Below, piece after piece: positions 37,309 through 49,418 of a stretch of DNA of 64,000 bases (positions are counted from its first letter, which is position 1; each line of letters opens with the position of its first letter). Source of the stretch: Ooceraea biroi (Eukaryota; Arthropoda; Insecta; Hymenoptera; Formicidae). The stretch lies in the NCBI RefSeq assembly GCF_003672135.1, contig NC_039509.1, positions 16,378,663-16,442,662 on the forward strand, given 5' to 3'. Both the position numbers and the translations under genes were made by a program. Under the pieces are notes generated by a model. It was given only the letters and a program-made list of their open reading frames with translations. It did not search any database and was not told the origin of the DNA.

Positions 37309-37594
37309 CGCAGTACGGGCAGTACCGCCGATAAAAATAACGCAGTGACATTTTCTGTCGTACCATGCTACGGTGTTTTATTTTCGATTGCGATATTTCG
37401 AGAGGGAGGATAACTTGAGGGCTTGAGGCATTCTATATATGTTCTCTCTCGCGTGGAGGTTAAGGTTGGTTTTAAGGAGGTTTATAATACATAGCGAGAG
37501 AAATATACATATATGCGTATGTGATTTGTGCATATTGTAGCATTGTTGAATTAATATTTTGTTCATTAAGAATAGAATTGCACATGTAAATTTG

Positions 37595-38073
37595 ATGGCT
37601 TTTTCACAATCAAACTCGAGAGGTAATCATGGTACATATTCGCGAGTGTACGTAAAATGCAAGTTGATTGATCAAATTTTCCTGTTTGCCCACTTGTAGA
37701 ACTACAAAATAGAAAGATCTTGGAGGAGCTGCAGTTGAAAAAACAGATGCTATTAAAGCAAGGAGTTGCACCGACGTTAAATTCATCATTAGGTGTTTCC
37801 TCAACGGGCTCCGCATCGAATGTGGTAAGTGCAATTATTTTTTAAATTAAGAGCAGTTTTGTTTCGCTCACTCTTTTTCATTTCATTTACTTTGTTAATG
37901 CGTTTCTTTCTCGATAGTCCACGACGCAATCCAACGATGGTATAGCAATGAGCTCGTCTCAAAGATCAGCTTTACATAGCGCACATGCAACTTCGTCTGG
38001 CTACTTTGTGACTCAGGATTCCTCTTTTGGCAATCTGATATTACCCGTTCTCCCCAGATTTGACAGCAAATGA
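37595..38073 (+). CDS. INIP: SOSS complex subunit C (INIP homolog)
   Basis: Small subunit of the SOSS single-stranded DNA sensor (with INTS3 and a SOSS-B protein), which promotes double-strand break repair. 102 aa. Exons 37595-37622, 37700-37824, 37918-38073. The 28-nt first exon gives MAFSQSNSR and the second gives ELQNRKILEELQLKKQMLLK, the helical segment. The third holds the hallmark C-terminus SSGYFVTQDSSFGNLILPVL followed by PRFDSK. Human INIP is 104 aa with the same ending. The METTL5 start is only 152 bp downstream on the same strand, and I see no AATAAA in between. Confidence 0.92.
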
Positions 38074-38225
38074 GTACAGAAAAATATATATAAAAAAATC
38101 AAATAATACTAAAGGTGTAAATAATATTAACAAAGCTCTTATACAAGAATTAATGTTTGATAAATTTATTGAATGAAATCCTATGAAGAAAATCGTGGCC
38201 AACTGATCCTTAGCAGATAAAGATA

Positions 38226-38943
38226 ATGGCTAGTCTTAGACTTCGACAGTTGGAGGAATATTTGCAGCAGCTAGATGTGTTTGAGAGGCCAAAAATCTTA
38301 CTCGAGCAATACGCCACCAGTGCGCACATCGCCTCACACATGTTGTATACCGCACAATCACAGTTCAATGATATAGAAAGTAAAAGCGTGGCGGATCTAG
38401 GCTCCGGATGCGGTGTATTGTCATTGGGTGCCAAAATGTTGGGTGCTGAGTACGTAGCTGCGTTCGAGATAGATTCGGATGCGATTGACATACAGTACAG
38501 AAATTGTACCGATATAGAATTATTTGTGGAAATAATACAGTGTGACATATTACATAATTTGCCAGGTATAAACACCTCTCTCTTTCTTACGTTATATTAT
38601 TTAAAAATTTATCACATTACAATAAGTGTATGTATATATGTACATTCTAGGAAAATTTGAGAAACGCTTTGATACTGTCGTGATGAATCCACCCTTCGGC
38701 ACTAAGAAGAATGCGGGCATGGATATGAAGTTTCTGGAAACGGCGATCAAACTTTCGTCCAACGCAGTTTACTCCCTCCACAAGAGCAGCACCCGTGATT
38801 ACGTGCTCTCAAGAGCGTCACAGCTCGGCGCGAGGGGAACAGTGATAGCCGAACTCAGATACGACCTACCGAGAGTTTACAAATTCCACAAGAAAGCATC
38901 CGTCGACATCGAGGTGGATTTTATACGATTCGAGTTGAATTGA
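38226..38943 (+). CDS. METTL5: rRNA N6-adenosine methyltransferase METTL5
   Basis: Class I SAM-dependent methyltransferase; family members modify one adenosine of 18S rRNA together with TRMT112. 210 aa in two exons, 38226-38565 and 38651-38943. Seen: N-terminal LRQLEEYLQQLDVFERPKIL, the SAM-binding DLGSGCGVLSLG, the acidic FEIDSDAIDI, and the catalytic NPPFG of adenine methyltransferases in exon 2. Length equals human METTL5 within one residue. The stop codon is 15 bp from the ALDH7A1 stop on the other strand, so the 3' UTRs must overlap or be extremely short. Confidence 0.94.
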
Positions 38944-38958
38944 TGCGCCCGTTCAATT

Positions 38959-41630
38959 CTACTCGAACTTGATGCCTTGGGCCAGAGGTAGCTCGTTTCC
39001 ATGATTGATCGTGATCGTCGAACGCCGCATGTAATGTTTCCACGCGTCGCTTCCGCTCTCCCGGCCCCCGCCCGTAGCCTTCTCGCCACCGAACGCACCA
39101 CCTATCTCGGCGCCGCTGGTACCGATGTTGACGTTGATTATTCCACAATCTGATCCGCGGGGGCCGATCCACTGCGCAATGAATGAACAGGACTCGATAA
39201 GTGAAACTATTACGTATTCGAACATTTGTGAGATAAATTCTTATTGCTAGTTGTACATATATTTACCTGAAATACATTTCCGATACTTTTAGTAAAGAGA
39301 CTACTGCTCAATCCTTGTTCCACGTTGTTGTTAAGATTGATGGCTTCCTCCAAAGAGCTCGTTTCTAAGATATAAACGATCGGAGCGAAGGTCTCCTGCT
39401 GCACTATTTCTGCTTCAGCCGGCAGACCCGAAATGATCGTCGGTTCGACGTAGAAACCGGGTCGTTCTACCTGCTTCCCACCGAATTCTATTGTGCCACC
39501 AGCTCCTACAGCTTTCTGTATCGCTGCCTGCAATGATAAGTATCAGTTGAAAACAGTTCTTTCGTTTCTTTCTAAAACTCTAAGATTAATAAAACAAAAA
39601 ATAGAAATATTTTTAGTATTTTTTGATATTTTTTTGTATAACATTGCAATTATTAAAACTGATACACGTGCCTTGTATTCATCAACTGCTTGTTGATTGT
39701 GCATTGGTCCGTATAACACACCGTCGTCCAATGGGTCTCCCATTCGTTCCAGTATACTTTTATACGCCGTCTTTAATTTTCCTAAAAATTTATGCATAAT
39801 ATGAAATGCATCATCTGTGAAGAATACCTTGAATATCTTCCTTCTTTGTATTTACTTACCTAAAAATTCGTTCCTTATCTTTTTATGCAATATTAATCTC
39901 CTGGTTGTGGTGCACCTTTGTCCAGCCGTTCCAACGCATGAGAAAACTGCTGCTCTTACTGCCATTTCTAAATCGGCATCTTCCGCAACTGTTGACGAAG
40001 GAGGAATACAATTAGAGATTTCCAGCCAATAATATTAATTGATAATTAATTTTAAGGAAATACGTACCAATTAATGCGTTGTTACCACCGAGTTCCAGCA
40101 AGGACCTCCCGAATCTCTGTTGAACTTTGAGAGCAACTTGCCTTCCTACGTTTGTGCTTCCGGTAAACGAAACAAGAGGCACCCTGACAATAATACCCAT
40201 TTGTTCAGTACGATAAATGCGATAAAGTTGAAACTACTAACGTAAACTTGAAACCAAACTGACCGCTTATCGTTCACCAAAGTCTCTCCGATTTCCGATC
40301 CACCCGTAATCAGAGATGCGATGGAACCCGGGACACCGTTGCGCTCCAGGACGTCCGCGATGATCCTGGTGGTTGCAATAGCCACCAAGGGTGTGCTCGA
40401 CGCTTCTTTCCAGACAATGGCGTTACCGCAGATCATGGCGATAGCGGTGTTCCAGCCGTACACCTGGAACGCGAAGGTAGCAGGTAAATTGCGGAACTCG
40501 AAAGCGAGGAATGAATTCTGGGAAAAGTGTGTGTATTCACCGCTATGGGAAAGTTAAACGCGGATATTACGCCGATTACACCCAGAGGGTTCCACTTCTC
40601 CAGGAGCGCGTGGTCCTTCCTCTCTGATGGGAACACGCTGCCAGGTAACATTCGCGACAATCCGACTGCGTAGTCGCATATGTCGATGAATTCCTGGACC
40701 TCGCCTATACCCTCGGGTAATATCTTTCCTATGGTGTATTTTAAATTAATTTATATAATGATATAGTGTACATTAAGATTTTGGTGAAACCATGAAACAA
40801 ACATTAAGATAAGAATGAGTTACCCATTTCCAGAGATACTAGGCTTCCCAATGGCTTCAGGTTTTTTCTGAGCTCGTCACCTATTTGCCGTACGATATCT
40901 CCTCTCGCCGGCGCCGGCATGGATGCCCATTGTGGCCATGCTTTACGTGCCTCCGTTATAGCATTGCTAGCTTCTTGCGGCGTGGATTCGCGAATTTTTG
41001 CTATTACTTTGCCGGTTGCCGGTGATATCGATTCTATTAACTGTACGAGATAACATATTATGGCACAATACAAAAGAATACATATACATATTTTAAACAC
41101 ATATGTTTTTATTTCATTATTATTGTTATCTTCTATATCTTTAGTAATAGAATATTGCATATATTAATTAACAAGCATATTTATACGATATTTTGTGTGA
41201 AAATTATTATCTTAGCCAATTTTAATTTCTACTAAAAATGTTCATATAGACATAGCACACTTTTTAGTTCTCTTAATCGCTGTGTGTGATATTTCATTTT
41301 TTCTAAAAACTGAAAATGAAGTCGATAAAAAATGATTCTGCAATTAGCCTGAGAAATGTTTTATCTAACATTATTATATAATTTTACAATGTAATGCAAC
41401 TTCTTTAAGACCCCAGTCTTCACATCGCGCCAGCTTGTTATCAACAATGATAAGAAAAGATCAACACCTCGTACCTTGCCAGATCCACCCCACTTTCCGT
41501 CATAGAGCCCAGGATTCTCGACGGTAATACCCAATTGCTTCAAAAATCCATATTTTGGTTCGGTCACTAAGTATCTCGCCATCTGAAATTGGGAAACAAA
41601 ACCGCTCTTTCTCAACAATAGCTGTGACAT
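38959..41630 (-). CDS. ALDH7A1: Alpha-aminoadipic semialdehyde dehydrogenase (ALDH7A1, antiquitin)
   Basis: NAD-dependent oxidation of alpha-aminoadipic semialdehyde in lysine breakdown. 529 aa. Exons high to low: 41630-41475, 41040-40824, 40728-40541, 40463-40264, 40183-40068, 39988-39860, 39781-39672, 39527-39267, 39171-38959. Motifs: LGSLVSLEMG, NPLGVIGVISAFNFPIA, SFTGSTNVG (cofactor), LLELGGNNA (catalytic Glu), GTAGQRCTTTRR (catalytic Cys), FGGEKATGGGRESGSDAWK and the C-terminus LPLAQGIKFE. Two Met codons near the N-terminus (positions 1 and 17) could give mitochondrial and cytosolic forms; inference. The intron between the 39781-39672 and 39527-39267 exons appears to use a GC donor. Confidence 0.95.
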
Positions 41631-42248
41631 CGTCAGTTGCCTGTCAGTGACTTAACTTTGATTTGCTGAGCACGATACAAATAGCTTGGGTTATCAGGAA
41701 TGGCATGTTTATCAAGACAGAAAGAGGGGAAAGGAGATAACAAAATTAAAAAACGAGAAAAATTTTTCCTCGATGAGAAGATGTAGTTATACAGAATAAC
41801 TCATATATGACAACATATGGAAGCGACAGACAATTAGCAATTTGAATTTACTTGAACACCTATAGTAAAATATAAATAATATTATTTGTACATGGTACAT
41901 CGTAACTGTCCAGTTCTGGGTATAACATTTCAAAAGGTAAAGAGAAAAATCTATAAGAATGTAAGCACAGTGGACATGTAAAAAGACGCATTTTATTCGC
42001 ATTAATAATAGCATTTACAACATCACAAAAAGGGGTGTGGCAGTGGTATTACACAGAATGGTAAATGTTTACAAAAGGCTTTTCTTCGTTACATCATGAT
42101 TAATATCTCTCGTATCTGTATCTGGAGGCACTCGTAGGAGATCAGATTCGGTGGAAATGCTGGTTCTGATTTCACTTAAATGCCACTGTAAAAGTCTTGT
42201 GGATTAATTTCATTGCGAGTCCCTGCTCGCGCAAAGCAAAAGCCACAT

Positions 42249-45200
42249 TCAGCCTGGTCTACATAACTGATAACATCTCAAGTCTGAAATAAGCTGGAGA
42301 ACTGATCTCGTCAGAGTTGGTTGATCCTGGAATTGTTTGTTACAAACATTAAATTAATATAAAATTTAATTTTTATTATATTATTATATATATATTTTTT
42401 ATTTATATATGTCATATTTTTATGCTATTAACGTAACACAGAAAACTTCTATACCGTAGATTTGTCAAAGTTTTCCAACAAAGTTGCTCTTTGCATATCA
42501 TCTACACCTTGACAAGTTGTCAAGAATGTTGGCAGAAAATGGCCAAAAAACCATCCTATATTCACAGATGCTAAACTGTGAATAGCCGCGGCTATCTCGT
42601 CTGCTAACAAGTTGTGAGACCTATGCAATTTAAATGACGTATTACCGATATAAATTCTTTATCGACAAATTTATATATTATAGTACTCACTGTTGAAATA
42701 AGACCGTAAACAGTGCCATCAGAAACCTTTCTAGAAGGTGAACCTTGAATACGGCTCGTTGATAAAGTCGCCATCTTATGTTTAACTGCTCGAGGCTTTG
42801 CAAGCTCTGGCGAAATATATTGACGTCCGATTGAAGCAGAGCTTGGCCAAACGCTTCTAAAATTGCTACTAATTCTTCTTTATGTTCAACAGGTTCATCT
42901 TCATCAGGGTGTCCGAGAGTTCGCAGTACTGAAGTATTATAGAAATACTGCCATCGATGCATAAGAATACTAAAACAGCAATTTCGTGAAAATTATAATC
43001 CGTTAAAAAAATTATAAATAAATAATATATGTACGCTTCCTGGATAATTTACCTGTGAAACAGCTTTAATAAAACTAACGTTGTGTCTGGATGAGCACTC
43101 AAATTACCTCCGACAGCGGGCCATACCTGGCCCAAACACAAATTGGTCACCGAAGGAACGAATGCTTTAAATGCACTACTAGATGCTGATACAACTAGTA
43201 TCAGAATCTCCAGTAACTGATCTAACGCTGGACCAGCAGAAATATGTTCCCTGTGAATCAGCAGTTAATGTTTCCTTGAAAACATTTGTAACATTTCAGA
43301 ATGTAAGAAGAGTTTCATCATTCACATAATTTCTCTTATTATTATTAAAAAAATTTGTATTATTATTATTGTTATTAAGAAAATTCTTATTTTAATTTTA
43401 AATTCTGAAATAGAAAAATGAAAATGATGTAAAAAAAAGATGAAGGCAAAATTGGGAAGCGAGAATTATATCGTCTTCCTCAAGACGATTGTTTATTAAC
43501 GCGAATGATAAATATATCTACAAACCGGGTGTAAAGTTGCAGCATTCCTTGAACTGCATTCTGCGTGAACTCAGGGCCCAATTGTTGTTGTAATACTGAG
43601 AACGCCGAGTGCAGGAAACGGAGTAACACCTCGCATATACTCTGGCACCTTATCACGTACGACAATAGCTCTAACGTCCTATTTATAATAGATTCTAGAC
43701 ACGAGTGCAACATCTTCTTTATAGTCGTAGACGACGACGCGCAATCCTCGAGTAATTGAGTCAACGGCATTACCGTAATCGAAATAGTCGATTCTGAAGG
43801 TACCGCTTGGCCTTGTATACCCAGAGGTGTGGATAAAGCCAATATCATAGTACCTAGACATAAGATTGTTTCCCTTTATTTTCTTATTTATGCGAAAAAT
43901 TCTAAATATAATTAATGTAGATTAATTAATTAATTAAATAATTACCTAACAACCTTTGCCTCGTCGCTGCATCACCAGGTGGTAATATAATTCCGTTTAC
44001 CAACGCTCTTCGTAAAACTTTAGTTGTATCTGGTTTCAGGTATGGATAGGTGCCCATAGAAATGAGATTTCTGAAAGCCGGTTGGTCCCATAGGATGGGT
44101 TTTAAAATCGCGGTGATACTTTGGAAGAGATGGACTGCGGAATGGACGAGATTTGAAGGAAGTGGATGATCACAGGGCGCAGTGTACAAAGTCGCCCAAA
44201 CGCACGAGTCGATGCAACGCTGACAAAATGTCTCTTTAGTCTTGTCCGGTCTTCTGGCTATCCAGTGACACCACGCTTGAAGAGAAGCCAAAAGCTGTGA
44301 ATGTCTAATAGCGCAAATAAATATGTAACGAGTATTCACATATCGTTATTGTAAAAAAATCATTGTAAAAAAAGACATATACAGCTAAGAACTTACACTT
44401 CCACGAGATCTAGGATGATGGCGGCCGGTTGGAGCGCGGCCTTGTAAAGTTGATTATCTCTCGCAAACATGCACGCGTCCAGAGTTTGCGACACGACTTC
44501 CTCGGCTAAGACTTGGTCAACGTTCGCTTGGCTTCCTGTTGATACAGATTGTTACATGAATTGTACGATCGAGAATTGAAAAAAAATTCGCTCAACAACT
44601 TACCAATGAAAAGAGAATATAATCTGGCCAGGGCTTGGGTAGTCGAGGCGAGATCTCTCAGATGTGCATGCGCATTCGATGCTTCTGCCTCATTTAATAA
44701 AATGACTTGACTATTGGCGACTGCAGCGCCTATTCCTCCGAAAATTATTAATTCTTCTCTCCACGAGCGATACTGGAATATCCAATATTATTAATATCTT
44801 TGCGATGATTGATCAGTGATAAGAACATTAACTACTTAAAATTTACCAATAGCGTAAATACTGGAATAGGTGAGATGTCAGCAATTTTCGCTAAGCATTC
44901 GACATTGCATCTTAGAAAATGCTGCCATTCCGTCTCTTCCTAAAACAAGGAATTACAAGATTTAATAATGTGGGAATAATTATTAACCTAAATTATATAT
45001 TTGCATAATATTTTATGTACATTTAGTCAGACTTACATTCTCATCCAAACTTTCCGTATCGAGATCCCTCAACACTCGAGCGTTGAGCTTAAAACTCATT
45101 TTCTGCAGAATTCGCTCGGCAAGAGCTAACGCCACGGCCGAGTATCGCGACTGAGTGCTCTCCAAAAGAGTAGTCCAAACATCTAAACAACGCAGATAAC

Positions 45201-46882
45201 CGTTTACGGTAGAAGCTTGCTGGAATGTATGATGGAACAATACTTCTAGTAACGTATTCACTGGAAAATTTGAGCTCGACTCCATTCTCTTTAGGTGGTT
45301 CGTTATAAACAACTGTAAAAACTCGGTCATTTTTTCCATATAACTACAAACAACAAGAAACACACTTTTTTACATACTGAGAATGTTAAGCGGATTTCAT
45401 ACATGCGTTCAACAGATACCTTTCCTCTATCGAGTCCAGACGTTCCATTAATTGGAATAAACCAACGCCGTTTTGAAATATCTCTAATAATAGTGTATCA
45501 GTTGCCTCAGGCGAACAGAGTGGTCTGTACAGCAGCTCGTTGATCGTAGTTAGAGCTTGTACGGCCATCTCAATTTGTTTACCATTCTGAAATTACATTA
45601 AAACGACTGTATGAATTATTTTTCCTTCTCTTACCGTGCGTTCCATCATCAAAATCGCGCGGCTGTTACCATTGTATCGTAATATTTGGCACATGAGAAA
45701 ATGGCATCTAGTAGATTAGTGGAAACACTGCCTGACAGATCGATCCAACTAAACAGGTGTGCGAGAACCTCGAGAGTAGCGATGCAAACTTCACTGGTGC
45801 CCGTCGCTAGTCCCTCGACGTCCAGGACCGCGCGTGCAGGCGCAAGAGTCTGCCCACTGGTAGGTGACGGAGGTGGAGTCACGGTTCCAGATCGACTTTG
45901 CAGTCTTGTTGTCTCTTTCAAAAGAACTGACGAAAAAGTGCAATCGTAAAATAATAATAATGTAATTCATTCAGTAATAATTATATATTATATATAAATA
46001 TTAATTATACCCGTAAGCGTATCCAAAGTCAGAGGCACTTGCGCACTAAGCAGTCGGAAGAGCTCATTCTTCCTGTGCATCGGTAGGTCTTCCCTCGGTG
46101 TGGCGAGTTCCTCTGACGCTGTTCTTAGATATACAAGCCCCAGCAGTCTTGTATGTTTATGGCCCAATAACTGAGGCAGAAAGAACATTATGTAGCCAAA
46201 TACATGCTTACTAAATGCAAATAATACGTATGAAAGAATGTTTGTTTACGTACTTGTAAGATATTCGAGTAAAAATCTGGATAAAAGTGTGGCCAGTCAT
46301 GTCTTGCTATGTCTACTACCAATTTGACTACTTTATTCCTCACAAAGGGAGCTACGTCTCTTTCCAAAGACAACGTGTACAGAGTGGATCGTGTAAGAGC
46401 CCTATCTTCCCACGGGAGAATGGGCCACCGCCTTCCAATAGTTGTCTGTTGAATAATTCAAATTAAAGCTGATCGGACATTTAGTTGGTAAACACAATGA
46501 ACTGACGCTTAATGACTTACTTCTAGAGTGGACAGTGCGAACATGCTGACATAATGGTTGTTTGTCGAAGACAGAAAATGTAAACACGGCTTCCACGAGT
46601 CAATTTGTGCAGCAAATTCCTGAAAACTGCGTTCAATTGTGCGTTTACGCTCATTGGTCGTCTCCGGAGAAAAGAATTCTGTCATAAGCTGCTCCAAATT
46701 TTGTAAGGCGGCTGCATCGTCGTCCTGAAAATTTTATGATGCGTCTTTTAAAAATATTCACCTTTTTTTCAACACAACTTTTACACGACATTCTATGATA
46801 CAATATTAAGAGTCAGATTCCCTCAAGCGCACTGATACCGCAGATTCTGTTGCAAATATAAGAAGAAAAATAGATTTACCAT
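42249..46882 (-). CDS. XPO6: Exportin-6 (XPO6)
   Basis: Importin-beta family receptor that exports profilin-actin from the nucleus. 1032 aa. Exons high to low: 46882-46880 (ATG only), 46724-46521, 46445-46254, 46170-46011, 45926-45670, 45586-45420, 45343-45037, 44939-44847, 44772-44604, 44535-44397, 44304-43946, 43853-43526, 43250-43053, 42969-42691, 42620-42455, 42326-42249. Matches to XPO6: LMTEFFSPETTNERKR, HFLSSTNNHYV, RTASEELATPREDLP, TPPPSPTSGQ, LFSWIDLSGS, and the C-terminal SHNLLADEIAAAIHSLAS, FFGHFLPTFLTTCQGVDD and LRCYQLCRPG. Somewhat shorter than the human protein. The ATG exon is inferred from an in-phase donor directly after ATG; a downstream Met (QLMTEFF) is the fallback start. 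Confidence 0.93.
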
Positions 46883-46992
46883 GATTGTGTCTGTTGTGAG
46901 AAATTGTATCTTATCGTTGTAATAAATGCAATGTAAATATATGAAATGGAGAGGGAGAGGTTAGAATTTCACTTGACAGACGTCATTTTGAG

Positions 46993-47229
46993 TCAAGTCG
47001 GGCATTCGGCTTCGGAATCATAATGGCGCGGTCCCATGGTGCGGAATATGCGCAATGCGGAGTTGGCGGAACGCTCGCGATTGGTTCGATTCTTTTTACG
47101 TTCGTTCCGCAACTTATCATTTTGCTCGCTTAAATTTTGTCCTGGAACATTTTTTGAATTTGTTGCTGTCGAAATATCCACGTTTAGAATGAACGGACGA
47201 TGATTTTTTGGCACTACTTTATGATGCGA
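46993..47229 (-). CDS. Candidate orphan exon upstream of XPO6
   Basis: After a TTAG acceptor, a phase-0 frame of 78 codons starts SHHKVVPKNHRPFILNVD and runs through a basic K/R/N-rich stretch to EAECPT and TGA. It lacks a start codon, so it would be a terminal exon of a minus-strand gene whose upstream part lies beyond the Penelope-like insertion. No homology recognised; chance cannot be excluded. Confidence 0.2.
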   Translation of the reverse strand, partial: SHHKVVPKNHRPFILNVDISTATNSKNVPGQNLSEQNDKLRNERKKNRTNRERSANSALRIFRTMGPRHYDSEAECPT

Positions 47230-47291
47230 CTAATTTTTAAAAATCTTTTCCTGCAACATCATCTTTTGATGAATAGTTGTGTTACGTAGTT

Positions 47292-49418
47292 GTTCCAAAT
47301 TAGCTTCGACACCAGTGATTTGAAATATGATAATTCTTTATTTACGACCAAGAACTGGTGAAACAAAATATTGGTAGCACTACGTTTCGACCTCAAATTA
47401 GGGTCCTTATCAAGTGCGAAATAGTCACTTTCTACAAAAAAAATACATAACATAAACTATCGAAGACAAAATTATAAAAAATAAAAAATATAAAAATATA
47501 TATAAAGAATTTCTGCGGGGTTTTGACAATAAAAAATATATAAAGGATTTCTGCGGCGATCAGACAATAAAAATTACAAAAATAACGTACTTCCAAAAAG
47601 CAACCATCAATTATCTCCAACGGGAGCAGCGACACAAACAAAAAGACACGTTGCGAAGACACTGAAACAGCGTCTTGCTCAGTTCAACACCGAATGACGA
47701 ATTCACGCGTTCCGAGATAGATGTGTTTTTCGCAAAATATTGTTGTATACAATCGGTAGGTTCTCCGTGTCCTTTTGTAAGTTCAAGGTATTATTATGCC
47801 GCTTTATGAAGACCATCTCAGCAATTTCTCGTTTCTCGAGGTGGTCTTCACGATGCAAAATGTGAACATTCGTCCAGTCAAATTCGTGGTCATCTTCAAG
47901 CCTATGTTTACTAACCACAGACATGTTTACCGACTGTTTCCTAATATCGGAAATATGCTCCTTAATCCGCGTCTCAAGATGTCGCTTTGTCTGGCCCACG
48001 TAACACACATTACAATCACACACAATCAATTTTATAAACAACGCACAGTCAATTTTATAAACAACGCCGGTTCTTTTTTCATTCTTGGGTCTATCCTTAC
48101 CGAGTCTAATCAAACAATTCAATTTCTTGGAAATAGTGAAAATTATGTTGTAACCATGTCGTTTAAGCAAATTTCGTAGGCTTGTAGTTACATTGTTGAC
48201 AAATGGAACCTTAATGTATTTGTTACTAATGTCCTTTCTCTCACTGACCAAAGGATTGTCACGGAATTGAATCTCTCTTATTCTCTTTTTAATCTGTCAA
48301 TGACTTCAACAGGGTAGCAATTGTTCATCAAAATTTCCTTGACAACATTAATGTTCGATGTATGGAAACGAGGGTCTGAAAGTAACAAAGCTCGATCCAC
48401 TAAACTTTTAATGACGCCAACCTTTTGTTTATCAGGGTGATTCGAAAGAAAACTTATATAGCGGCCAGAAAACGTAGGCTTCCTGTACCAGTTAGTAACT
48501 AATCTTCCACCGTCCCTGATAACCGTGGTATCCAAAAAACTCAAGCCATCATCGATCTCCGTTTCACAGGTGAACTTAAGCCTCGGATGATAGCTATTAA
48601 ACACATCAATAACATGCTGGACCTCGTCATTAGGTAAAATGGTGAAAATATCGTCAACATATCTATAGAAAATTAGTAATCCAAAACCGAGTTGACCAAT
48701 GCAATAAAGTTCTAAATCTTCCATCACCGTGTCTGCCAAAATCGGAGGCAATGGAGAGCCCATTGGACTTCCAAAGATCTGCTGATACGTTTGTTCGTTA
48801 AAAGAAAAACATGTTGAATTTAAAATCAGCTCAATGGCATATTTGAACTGGTCAAAGTTAAATTTACAATTAGGAGCAATCAAATGCCATCTCTTATCTA
48901 ATGCTGTAAATACTAATTCATTAGGAACATTAGTAAAAAGAGAAACAATGTCCAACGAAACTAGTGAACTCTGTGGCTCGATCTCCCTATTCCCAATTTC
49001 CCTGACGAAGGTCCAACTGTCACGAACGTGAGAAGCCGGTTTAGTAACCGAATCGCTCAAAATTTTATGAAAAAAACATGCTATGTCATAAGTAGGAGAA
49101 CCTATGGAAGAGACAATAACTCGTAACGGATTGCCCTCTTTATGTATTTTGGGCAAACCATAACATTTGGCTAGATTAAAGCCAGTATTAAAAAGTTGTC
49201 TGTACCTATGCTCATCAATTAATTCAGAAATTCTTTATATATATTTTTATATTTTTTATTTTTTATAATTTTGTCTTTGATAGTTTGTGTTATGTATTGT
49301 TTTGTAGAAAGTGACTATTTCGCACTTGATAAGGACCCTAATTTGAGGTCGAAACGTAGTGCTACCAATATTTTGTTTCACCAGTTCTTGGTCATAAATA
49401 AAGAATTATCATATTACG
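47292..49418 (-). mobile_element. Penelope-like retroelement insertion with 18-bp target-site duplication
   Basis: A 5'-truncated element flanked by the exact direct repeat TAGTTGTGTTACGTAGTT at 47274-47291 and 49419-49436. Reading on the minus strand, it carries a reverse transcriptase followed by a GIY-YIG endonuclease, then a non-coding tail (about 47292-47520). An inverted copy of part of that tail caps the other end (about 49225-49415). The RT frame and the inverted cap meet at a short shared sequence (CAGAAATTC), as expected of template switching during target-primed reverse transcription. Confidence 0.93.
47703..49232 (-). pseudogene. Penelope-type RT plus GIY-YIG endonuclease, frameshifted and 5'-truncated
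   Basis: RT segment 49232-48278: GLPKIHKEGNPLRVIVSS, PLPPILADTVMEDLE, the catalytic YRYVDDIFTI, then WYRKPTFSGRYISF. Endonuclease segment 48251-47703: KNEKRTGVVYKIDC, CYVGQTKRHLETRIKEHISD (the second half of the GIY-YIG core). The two lie in different frames separated by a stop, so at least one frameshift has occurred in what is normally one ORF. A 23-bp direct duplication (48026 and 48049) lies inside the first GIY-YIG strand. The N-terminal part of the family protein is missing, so the copy should not be autonomous. Confidence 0.9.

Larger units (their letters stand above)
30789..37594. other. Intergenic region between Lis-1 and INIP
   Basis: No protein-coding exon identified. It contains a TIR element (33301-34297), two copies of a foldback family (35040-35411, 36935-37308), a third foldback (36724-36879) and a CpG-rich block (about 35700-36700). 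The 5' UTR and promoter of Lis-1 must lie in part of this stretch. Confidence 0.5.

Noticed and set aside
37595..38943. INIP and METTL5 as one bicistronic transcript
   Set aside because: The 152-bp gap is short, but nothing in sequence shows a shared message. Each gene has its own ATG and exons.
47085..47105. GGTTCGATTC as a tRNA B box
   Set aside because: No A box or cloverleaf can be formed around it.
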